Shown here piece after piece: positions 54,880-64,000 of a stretch of DNA of 64,000 nt (within the stretch, counting starts at the first letter, position 1; the number at the start of each line of letters is the position of its first letter). The translations under genes and the position numbers were made by a program. This DNA comes from Symsagittifera roscoffensis (Eukaryota; Xenacoelomorpha; Acoela; Convolutidae), in NCBI RefSeq assembly GCF_963678635.1, contig NC_087062.1, positions 7,304,193-7,368,192 of the forward strand. Reading direction: 5' to 3'. The notes below the pieces were generated by a model. It had not been told where the DNA came from. It saw nothing but the letters and a program-made list of their open reading frames with translations, and did no database searches.

Positions 54880-55590
54880 ATTGTCGGAAAATACGCAATC
54901 TTTTTAACTTAGTTTTTTGAAATGAAGGCTGTTTTGCGCATAAAAATTGGCATAGTTTTTTGCTCCCACAGGAAAGTAAATTTAAAAAAATTTTCAGACA
55001 ATATATCCTTTTTAAATTTTGTTGAATGCTCATTTGATAAACAGTGTTGATTGACATTATCCGATCAAAAGGAACAAAATTTAATTTTTTAAACGCGTTC
55101 ATCGCAATTTGGGCTGACATTACACAAAAATGATGAGAACCAAAATTGCTTAAAATTGTACCAGATTTCATTTTGCGATTTCCGAGGGCCAAAATTTTAA
55201 CTCCAAAAATAGCTCACTTCTTTTCTTAGTGAATCAAAAATTATGCTAAGTCTAATGAGTCAATTGATGAGCCAGTTATATCAAAGTTAGCCTCTTGGAC
55301 AGCCGCACAAAGTTTTCAAGCAAAAAATTGGAAATTTAAGTAGGAAAAATGACATTTTTTGGCTATTAATTAAAAATAAAATTGATTTACTAAAAGAAGC
55401 CAAAAAGACCCATTTTTGGGGTAAAATTCTGGCTTGGTAAATTCGCAAAACAAAACGTACCATACTAATTTTGGTTAAGTTCTCAGCAACTTTGATTCTC
55501 ATTCTTTTTTCTTCTATCAACCCAATTTGAGGCAAGTTTTGTTCATTTTATCCGGATTATTTAAATCAGCACTGTAGTTTATTCAAGAGT
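54880..55590. repeat. dispersed repeat D, copy 2
   Basis: Shares GTTATATCAAAG (55275), 'aatcaaaaattatgctaa' and 'gacattttttggct' with 2980-3480, and carries 'ctacagtgctgatttaaat' inverted near 55575. The unit is an imperfect palindrome about 0.6-0.7 kb long. Frames at 54866-55535 are repeat-derived. Confidence 0.5.
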
Positions 55591-55599
55591 AACTTGAAA

Positions 55600-58022
55600 T
55601 TTTTTGCGTAAATATTTATCAAACAATTGGAGTCCAATGAATCCAATATAAAGGGGAAATTTTAGGTGCGAATTTCAAAAGAACGGGTTTATACTTGTTG
55701 TAAAAACTTGTTTAATGTCAATTTTTCTAAAATAGCTATCGGTACCAAGTTTTAACTGATAAATGAGCTTGATAACCCTCAAAAGTATCTAGCAAACTAA
55801 AGAAATTGGAGCATTACTATTTCAATAAAGAGCCTGCAAATTTCAAAAAATCGAAAAAATAAACAGTTTGGTTAAAGTGAGCACAGGTCAACGAAATTTT
55901 AAAATATTTTTTCGAATTTCTCATTCGTCAGATCCTTCGTGGGTTTATCGGTTTCTTCTGCCAAATCGGTTTCTTCTGCCAAGAAATGCCCCGTAGTGTT
56001 GACTCACCTTGAAGTTGGGGGAATTTTGTTCCCTGTTTTACACTCGAGTGAAGCATCGTGAAAATATTTTCCAAGCGAAGGGTATACAATCCTTTCACGT
56101 AAGTGCGTGTATCGAACTTGAAAAGCTGCAAAGTGGTTTTTCTAAGAGTAACAATTTGATATATATTTTTTCAATGGTTTGACAATCTGCGGGAATTTGA
56201 AATCAAACAAGTGCTGATATTGGAAAATGGACTTGCTCGAATGGCTTTGGTAAACTCTTGACTAAGCGTGGTTGTGTTGTTTTTGCGGGGCCAAGCGGAT
56301 CGAAATACTCTCAAGAATCTAGCAGGAACAAACGGCCATAACTTGAAATTTATTGCAATGTGGGTTCCATTTGAATTCGCAATTTCAAAAAAAGATGAAT
56401 GGTACATGGTGGTAAGTTTTTAGTCATGGTTTAGTATCATCACCAAAGAAAAGCACACGCCGCGGTGGTTATATAAATTGTAAGAAAAAACTTTCAAGTC
56501 ATAAATTTAAAAAAAATAGGAAAAATTTTGTTATCTAGTTAGTGAAGAAATGGGTCAATGAGATCTAAAATGGAGTGAATTTGCGTCTGTTGTTTTACAA
56601 CTAAATCCTTCACACGACAAATGAAAGGAAATTCTTGAGTAACATTTGCAAGGAAATTAAAAAATGGCGTGACTTGATAAAACAATCTTAAAAAATTGGG
56701 GTCTAAGTCAGAATAGTGTACGTGCGTATTTGGGTGTTAAGATTGTGAAAGCAGTTTAAAAGATAAAAAAGGGAGGGGAATTCGTTAGCTATTTGACCCA
56801 TCTACAATGAGAGAGCGATTCATCATTAGGGCAAATAGTTCATTATGTTAAAACACTGAGTTCATTCGTTTAAAGCAAGGGGAGGGGGAAGGACTTAATT
56901 GACTGTTACAAGTGTCATGATAATGGGGGGGGGGGGGCAGTGCTGATTAACTAGATCCAAGGGAACCATTCCATAAGTAATTAGAAGTCGATCAGCTGAA
57001 CTCGTTTTCTACCATTCAGACAATGCGATTTTCAGATGAATGATTTTGGGATCAAGTCAGCGGTTTTCTTTAAAAATCAGCCAACTGAATAATCTGGCCC
57101 CAAAATATAGGGGAAGTTTATTCATTGGGCCAACATGCAAAAGGTTGAATGTTGAAATGCTGGAACCAAAAATCCGTAATAAAAACAACTAATATCCCTC
57201 TTAAATTGAGCTTGGGGGAGAACGTTGTTTTTTGATCGTAAATTTGTTTGAAAGGACCAAACAACAAATTTATGAAGAGAGAGGCTTGGCGTTAAGCAAC
57301 CGTACCAAAAAAATATGCAGCGTTGATTTGGCAACCAGTTAGACTAAACACTAATCAGCTCAAACTTCGAACTATGTTTTCAAAATACTCAATTTTTAAG
57401 AAATGTTCAAATCGCGAGAAATCCCACTAGTATGTCAAAAGGGGCATGTTTGATTTCCAAGTATCAGTAGAAGTCGCTTAATTGACTATCAACATAAATT
57501 AGGGTTATGTTTTGCCAAAATTCCCAGCAGTTGAGATTGATTTCAGTTCTACGCTCTGAAATCGTCTCAAAGACAAATATGATCAAGATTGTTTTTCTTG
57601 ATATCGTGTGAACTGGGTTTAAGAAAATAGACGACAAACAAATTAGACGGTCAGAAACTAACTGAGTTTAGACGATAACTTGCGTGCAAATCGCGTGAAA
57701 GTTGTTTACATAAACTTAATTTAACTTTTATTTAAATAATCACTGGTTGTCTAATCACAAATCAGGTAACTAATGTCGAAGTTGTATAATTTATACATTT
57801 AAAAAATGTTCCATACTTTTCTGATTAAATAGTTTACAAATAATTTTCAAAAATTTTGAAAAGTTCTGTGATAATCTACTCTTTTCCTTTTTGTGTAATT
57901 TCATTCTAAGCAAAAAGTTTTGTTGGCCCAACACTTATTGTTCTATGTCACAAAGAGTTATTGCCTAAATTCAATTATTTTACGGTCGTCGGGTCTTTTC
58001 GGTTATTCAAACGTAAATGATG
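55600..58022. other. no gene or repeat recognised
   Basis: Less AT-rich patches at 56200-56350 and 57110-57320 have no convincing exon. A run of 11 G occurs near 56927. Confidence 0.4.
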
Positions 58023-58576
58023 AACAAGACTGCTCGTATCAGGGCGAAGCCCTGAATGTTCCGACTGCCTTTTAAGGTTTATGGAGCAGCAGTAATAGCA
58101 TAAAAAATTAAATGAAATAAAATAAAAAGAAATTTTTTTTCAAAAATTTAAAGTTTTTTTTTTAAATAAAAATCATCACCCCACACGCCATATAAAGTAC
58201 AAAAAGAGAGATTTCGTTCCTTGTAACAAATCAATTTGGCCAAATAAGCTTCGTTCAACCAATTTGGAACGATTTATAAGACGGATTAAATCTCCGCTTA
58301 CGCGTTAATAGCGCGAATTATATCGCGCGTTAATTGTCCATGTTTACGTCCACGCGCGTTAATGGCCAAAATGGCAATCTTTAAACCCTCATAACTTTAC
58401 AAAAAATGATCACAGGTGAAATATCTTTTCAAATTTAAGCTCAGGATAACAATACCTTTTGAATGATAAAAAAAATTCTGTCAAAGATGGCTAGTTAAAA
58501 AGTCGAAATTTGTCTGAAGAAAAAAACCCACCCCGAGCACAAATATTCCGTTACTTTCGTATCGAAAGTCGGAACA
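58023..58576 (-). mobile_element. HL-1 repeat with small insertion
   Basis: Both terminal hairpins are intact. Near 58336-58360 an extra 'catgtttacgtccacgcgcg' interrupts the block before 'ggccaaaatggcaatc'. Confidence 0.95.
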
Positions 58577-59154
58577 ACAACTGAAATGAAAAGTTTGTTG
58601 CAGCAGCGAGTCAATATTATTAAGAAACGCTGGTTTGGGCTAAGAAATCAAGATATCGCAGGCTGAAAGACAGCAGTTTCATCTAATTTAGCCTCAAACA
58701 GGTCCTTACTTCTGTTTTATTGCCGTTTTCTTCATATAAATTTCACATATATGAGTCAAAATGCGTTCTAAATTGTAGTTTTTGTAGTTTTTTGAGTTTA
58801 GTCGGGGCTCGGGTTATCAACCTTGTCTCTCGGAGTAAAGTCGATCAACATTAGTAAAAAAAAATCAATTTTTTTTGTAAATTTTTATCATTTGGCTTAA
58901 ATAAGTGATACATTTGGATATGAAGTAAACGGAGTTATAACCGAAAAGCTCCCTAAAGTCTTATTTGCCTGCAGTCTTTTTTCATTGGACCCATATCAAT
59001 TTTTTAAACGTTTGCAGTGATCTCCAAACGACAGCCAGTTGAATGAATTTCACTCGTACGACTTTTTGTAGTATTGGTTGTAGAATACATACGAACAAAC
59101 CGAAAACTTCGAGGTTGAAGATACATTCTAGAGCCAATCAAAGCCTGAAAAAAT

Positions 59155-59760
59155 GTCCGCTCATTTGAAATTTTGAAATTCTGTTTTTAAACAATTCTCA
59201 GTGAACGACAAAGAGACGGGTATGATCTAAACAGTGGGCTTAATAACGATCAAAACAAACAAAACAAAGCGTTTTGGCGGGTAATTGAGCAATAAAGCGG
59301 CAAAAGATAATTGTTTTGAATTTTGCTGGCCTTGAAACCGACGTAGAAAAGACTAAGTGCTGTAATAATTAATGATTCAATAATCGGCTAGTAATTTTCT
59401 TCTTTCGTTTGCTTTGCTTACGATTTATTTATTTTACGGTCTCTTAAAATTGCTTCTAAATTTCACTGCCTGGATCATGCCCTTCTCCTTCTCATTCACC
59501 TAATTTTTAATCTGGTATCAATACAGGGATTTGGAAAACCGCCACCTTTAGATGTCAACAAAATTCCCGCTTATTTGTGATTTTGAAACTCTGTTTCTCA
59601 AACAATTTCCTCTCTAGAGTCAATGCAAGAACGTGAAACAGCGCCTGGTTTTAATAACGGTAAAAGTTGGTCAGTAACACAAGAAAGTTTGTCTATTAAA
59701 AAATCAGAAAAAAATACAGTAAATTTTGATTTTCTCTGCTTTCTTTTAACTAAAACATAT
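59155..59760 (+). repeat. two direct repeats about 412 bp apart
   Basis: 59157-59350 (ccgctcatttgaaattttg, aataacgatcaaaac) matches 59568-59760 (ccgcttatttgtgattttg, aataacggtaaaag). Diverged. Confidence 0.5.
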
Positions 59761-59874
59761 TATTTGAAATTTCTTTGCCGCTGTTTGAGGTTCATGAAAA
59801 TATTTTCATATTCATTTTCCGTTATTTTTTGATCAAATTAAAAATTCAATTTAAAAAAAGAGAAATTAGCATTG

Positions 59875-60482
59875 GTTTTAGTCTTCAAACTTCTTCTGGC
59901 GCTGGTCAATAAAAAAAATTGACGTTCGTTGTAGTTTTCCAACATCTTCAGGCGCTAGCCAACAATAAAAGGAAAAATTAAAATTTGTTTTGACTCTCAA
60001 ACTTCTTTTGGGGCTAGTCAACAATAAAAGAAACAATTGACGTTTGTTTTAGTTTCAATCATCCTCTGGCGCTAGTCAACGATAAAAAAAATTGACTTTT
60101 GTTTCACTTTTCAAACATTTACTGGCACTAGTCAACAATAAAAGTTAAAATTAACATTTGTTTCTGTTTTTAAACTTTCTCTGGCGCTAGTCAACAATAA
60201 AACGAAAAATTAATATTTGTTTTGACTTTCAAACTTCTTTTGGTGCTAGTCAGCGATAAAGAAAAAAAAATTGACACTTGTTTTAGTTTTCAAACATCTT
60301 CTGGCGCTAGTCAACAATAAAAAGAAAAAATCAACATTGATTTTAGTTTTCAAACTTCCTCTGGCGCAAGTCAACGATAGCAATACAATTAATATTTGTT
60401 CTGATTTTGCAACCTTTTGTGGCGCTTTTTAAAAGAAAAATTAACTGCTGTTTTAGTTTTTAAACATTTTCTGGCGCTAGTT
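59875..60482 (+). repeat. minisatellite, about 58-bp unit, eleven copies
   Basis: Eleven 'GGCGCTAG' cores or variants, at about 59898, 59951, 60011, 60068, 60124, 60183, 60242, 60303, 60363, 60421 and 60473. Each is followed by TCAACAATAAAA and then an AATTGACATTTGTTTTAGTT-like block with TTTTCAAAC. Units are 52-61 bp. Not open in any frame. Confidence 0.9.
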
Positions 60483-60702
60483 TTTTAAGCGCAAACAATT
60501 TGTCATTATTCAACAGAAATTGGGTACAAAACTTCAGAACAGGATTTGATTTAAAATAAATCAATGCGCATGAACTCAAGTACCTAACAATAAAAACTTC
60601 TCTATTTTGAAAATATTTATTTGAGTCGCTCTGTAATTCGTTGTTTATCTTTCAGGAAAAATTTGAAAGTGTTACAAATTGTATTAAAAAAATAGCAAAA
60701 AT

Positions 60703-60745
60703 GGTCAAATCAGGGCAAAGCATTGAATGCTCTGACTGCCATGTA
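60703..60745 (-). mobile_element. HL-1 3'-end fragment
   Basis: 'atcagggcaaagcattgaat' then 'gctctgactgcc' matches the HL-1 terminus on the minus strand; the hairpin is worn. The 91-codon frame at 60641-60916 runs across it and is not considered a gene. Confidence 0.55.
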
Positions 60746-60772
60746 ACTGTTTGCACTTATAATTGCTCTAAC

Positions 60773-60833
60773 ATAGTGGTGTGCGCGCACGGCAGAGTGC
60801 ACGCCGGTACAGGGATTGATCCCCGAGTCAGCT
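60773..60833 (+). ncRNA. tRNA-like segment (possible SINE head)
   Basis: An A-box-like ACATAGTGGTGTGCGC, and 35-40 bases on a B-box-like arm AGGGATTGATCCCCGA with a GGG/CCC stem. Notably GC-rich for the area. The acceptor stem is not evident. It may also be chance. Confidence 0.22.
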
Positions 60834-60929
60834 TCAATAGGTCCGAACAAGAAAAACCAGCCGAACAAAAAAAACGCAAAAATTTTCTTCAGTTTCTTCG
60901 AAAGTCGAAAACATAAAAAAAAAATCACT

Positions 60930-63040
60930 CAAACGAGTCAGTTTAGTTATAAATGCGTTGATTGAAGAAAACTGAGCACTTAATTGTTAATTTGACTTTG
61001 AATTGAAAAAAAAAGAGTTATATAAAAATATTATTGATTGTTTGCTTGCTACAGCCAGTGTGTTTTTGATATTATCTGATGTTGTATTTTCTGCACTGAG
61101 TTCAAGCAGGAAAAAACTTAAGGAAAGAACGCTGCATGAAAATATTTCATATGTTATAATTGGCAAAACTCAACGGCCATTTTGGTCAATTCAATTGTCA
61201 TAACTTGCCTAAGTAGACATCTGTTTAGTCAAAAAAATAAAAAACTAAAAAGATATAAAAAAAACGAAATTTTTACGAAGAAACATTTGCTCTAGTAGTT
61301 CTGCGCCTATAACCACTCTTTCAAAAACTTTTTGCGGTTCATAATCCTAGAGAAACCTTGACTGCTAAAATGGCCAACCGCTTTTATAGGCTGAAAAAAG
61401 TTTGTTGTCCAAATCAGATGTCTGTTTCGTTTACGTTTCAATGCCTCAAATTGAAAAAATGAATCGTCATTAGTTCGCTAGCCTTTTAGTTACAATAAAG
61501 ACTAAAGCACCCACCGATGCAAAGCTGCTTCGAAAAACCCAGATCTTGCAGATATCCTATATCATGACGCAGTACAACAGTGATAGATAGTTAAGTAGAG
61601 TAACATAATGTAAGTTTTTGGGAAGCTTAACCCTCTCGATCAAGTCACCAAGGATATCGTGCAAAAACTTGGGCTGTGAAATATGAAAAAAGGAGTTTTT
61701 TTTATGATTGGACATCTTAGGTTTCTTGCCAAGGTCATGCCAAGCGCCATAATTGTCTTTTCAAGATATTTCCTTTCACGATCTATTCAAGATATCCTGA
61801 TATTTGGATAATCCAAGATTTTACCATCATCTTCGCAAGATTTTCCAAGATCAAAATAATGCGTGCTTAAATTAAAAAAAAACTAATTGTGAGTAGAGAT
61901 TGAAGAACTTATATAGAACATATATATGTGAGTAGAAATTGGAGTAAGTTAATATTACGGAAAACTTTTTGAAACTAAAATCAACACTTGGAGAGTAGCT
62001 TTGTATACAAAAAATTAGTATTAAGAAACAAGTCGTCTACAAAATCCGTTTGAATTCCATAAAAATGATTGGATAGTCACAAATACCTTCTCACGTAATT
62101 TGAAACATCTAATAACAGGAAAGATTGTAGTGCATTCACGTAGAATTTCAAATCAGCTTATTTGTTGTAGCCTGAAGTTACAATTTGAGACTTCTTTACT
62201 TGATCAGGGCTCTTGTAACAAGCAAGGGTGTGGGGCTACTTGCTTAATTCGGCAATCGCCCTTAGCGAATTGAGGAAAATATAACGCTCAATTTCAGGAA
62301 GCAACTTTCTAATTTAATTAAACCAACACAACTATCAGAAAATTTAAAAACTCTGATTTTCTTCTGGGGCTAGGATAAATTTCAGAAAAATGCCAATAAA
62401 ACTGCTCTGAATGGAAGATTTATACTGTTTTGAGGCGTGAATTTAAAATAGGGACTGTTTTACTTTAACAAGAGGCCTTAAAAGTGACAATGGTCAGATT
62501 AAGGTTTTGAGGGGAAATTAGCGGCAAGGATTACCTTATATACGCTCACCCGAGAGTTGGATCTGAATACTTCAAACTTGTTAACTTGTATAATTTCTGT
62601 GCGACGCCTTTCAATTTGACAAAAATTCAGTTATTTTCAATGGTACCGTCTGCCCTCTGGATTTGCGACAAACTTGAGACATTTTAGGCTGGAAGAGACC
62701 TGATTGCAAGGATGGGAGATTTGGCTGTGTTTTGACAGTTTTGTCTAAGAATAGAAGCACGGATATCAGTTTTCAAAAAAGTCTTATTCTGCCATTGATT
62801 TGTGAATCATTGATTTGAAGAATATTAAAATTTGATTTTTTTTTAAAGCGTAGTTTCATTTTTCTACAGTGATATAACACAAACTGATCGTTACTTTTCA
62901 ACGCCGATCTTCTCCGAGATATTCTCTCCATTTTGATGCCAATAGTATAGCGCTGCATTAGGTCGAACTCGATAGAAAAAGCTTCATCCGGTCTTTAAAA
63001 GCCTGGAAATCGAAATATTGTCCATTCAAACAACAACATT
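60930..63040. other. no gene recognised
   Basis: 'caagat' words recur at 61765-61855. A plus-strand open stretch TKAPTDAKLLRKTQILQIS at about 61500-61590 lacks clear splice sites. Confidence 0.4.
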
Positions 63041-63074
63041 CATCAAAATAGCCGGTTGCTTTGCAGTAGCACAG
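63041..63074 (-). mobile_element. HL-2 3' terminus, worn
   Basis: 'atcaaaatagccggttg' then 'ctttgcagtagcacag', followed by 'ttttgaccata', which parallels 'gatattccgaccata' beside the 6006 copy. Confidence 0.5.
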
Positions 63075-63324
63075 AAAGTTTTGACCATAATCATAAAAAC
63101 AAACGTTTTCTTCATAATGTTCATAATGCGTTGTTTTTTTTGCGTGATATGATGAGAGGATCTAAGCGACAGCCAAGAATTTCCAAAGAAATGGTAATTT
63201 AGGTACACTGACAACAATTTTCCTCCTAGAAGAAAAAGAATTAAGAATAAAAAATCAAAAACGTTTTTTCGAACATTTTGTAGAATTTTTCTTATTTCCT
63301 GAAGTTTATTCAATAATCCTAAAA

Positions 63325-63357
63325 TGGCGCCAAAATTTTTTAAAAAATTGGCGCTAA
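63325..63357. other. loop-free inverted repeat GGCGC..GCGCT
   Basis: GGCGCCAAAATTTTTT is followed at once by AAAAAATTGGCGCTA, giving an imperfect 13-14-bp palindrome. TTTTGGCGCC and TTGGCGCTAAA resemble E2F sites, but no gene adjoins. Confidence 0.45.
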
Positions 63358-64000
63358 AATTTAAATTAAATGGATTAAAAATAGCTTTTTATGGCTTAAT
63401 GGTTTATTTGCAAGACTACTATTATAAGCTTATTATGAGCCTTTTTTGAATTATTTCGAAACTAAGTTTAAACTGCAAGACTTTGCAAGTTTCTGCATAA
63501 CTTTTGGCTAGGTTTTTATCGTCAAGCTGCAGTTCCGAACAAGCCAAAGTCTTCAAAAGATTCTTCAAAAGCTTTTATAAGATTTTGTATTCCCTCAACC
63601 TAGCAAAACTTTACTGGTGGCATATAATATATGAACTTCAATCAAACTATATAAACAAAACTTTTTTATTCTATAAACCCTATCCACCCTTTTTGAAAAG
63701 TTGTTGAAAAATCATTACTCAAACTATGAAATCTTATATTTTCATGGATTCGTGCGATATCCCTAATTTTTTTTCGTTTTTTTTTTATGACTGAATATTT
63801 CATTCCGCAGTCTCTGATAGGATATTGTGCAAAGTATCTGCTAGAGACAAGCAGAAACTAAAACGTACTAAAATACAAAACATTATACATTCATTTATTA
63901 AAAATTTTACATCCTAATTCATTTTTTATACGAATCGTATTAGATTTTAAGACTCTTGCGAGAATTATGAGCTTTTATAAAAGATTTTTTTAAATAAAAA
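63358..64000. other. no gene seen
   Basis: AT-rich to the window end; the plus-strand frame at 63504-63707 has no recognisable features. Confidence 0.4.

Noticed and set aside
60641-60916. 91-codon plus-strand frame with several Cys residues
   Set aside because: It runs across an HL-1 end fragment and a tRNA-like segment; the Cys spacing does not match a zinc finger family.
63325-63357. E2F-like sites in an inverted repeat
   Set aside because: No gene or start site lies nearby, and the similarity follows from the palindrome; kept only as a structural feature.

Overview
The window looks like AT-rich nuclear DNA from an intron-bearing eukaryote, most likely an invertebrate animal. I base this on the transposon mix: hAT-like and TA-target MITEs, a Gypsy LTR relic, a CR1/L2-like LINE with an esterase ORF1, and a second LINE with an RVT zinc-finger tail. 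The species cannot be named. No prokaryotic operons, CRISPR, rRNA or intact tRNA genes were seen. Two runs of exactly 200 N (25007-25206 and 51318-51517) mark scaffold gaps, each inside a reverse-transcriptase element.

Host coding sequence is sparse and all uncertain. The best evidence is a row of minus-strand exon candidates in the first 17 kb: a C2-domain-like exon (16108-16219), a 60-bp exon (15414-15473), a 297-bp exon (12775-13071), a possible 59-bp exon (10713-10771) and a long Ser/Pro-rich exon (7397-8188). They may belong to one minus-strand gene, but their phases do not all join, so exons must be missing or some boundaries are wrong. Isolated exon candidates lie at 20711-20782, 52351-52413 (both minus) and 42872-43076 (plus; a 30-bp, 10-codon repeat).

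The rest is mostly mobile DNA. (1) HL-1, named here, is a family of about 530 bp with twelve long copies (504, 1040, 1600, 10988, 16646, 20911, 32031, 34207, 38930, 39580, 53324, 58023) plus fragments. It has no terminal inverted repeats but has a hairpin near each end and one in the middle. (2) HL-2 is a different family known here only from its 3' end, seven copies, with the same terminal layout: hairpin, 11-12 nt, CTTGTT. Both look like rolling-circle (Helitron/Helentron-type) non-autonomous elements. (3) hAT-like MITEs carry readable 8-bp target duplications (19151, 19681, 26709, 33394; decayed at 43409 and elsewhere). (4) Other TIR elements are an AGATCT-rich family with TA targets (11643, 37511), a CTTGCAAG-rich element (17479), a GCGCGAA-TIR MITE (23545), a GAGGCC-TIR family (15561, 27725), a TAACCCC-rich MITE with 8-bp duplication (38220), and a palindromic TAATCGATTATAAT-rich region (47577-48539). 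(5) Retroelement relics are Gypsy pol (23893-25006, minus), a CR1/L2-like LINE (43914-46869, minus) and an L1/Tx1-like LINE (48770-51317, minus). Minisatellites lie at 59875-60482 (about 58-bp unit), 42895-43076 (30-bp) and 37114-37360 (degenerate).

Nothing here is a multi-gene pathway. The main interest is structural: several unrelated short-element families built from reiterated self-complementary motifs, and two families sharing one 3' terminal hairpin design, with a base-pair-preserving change in one stem.
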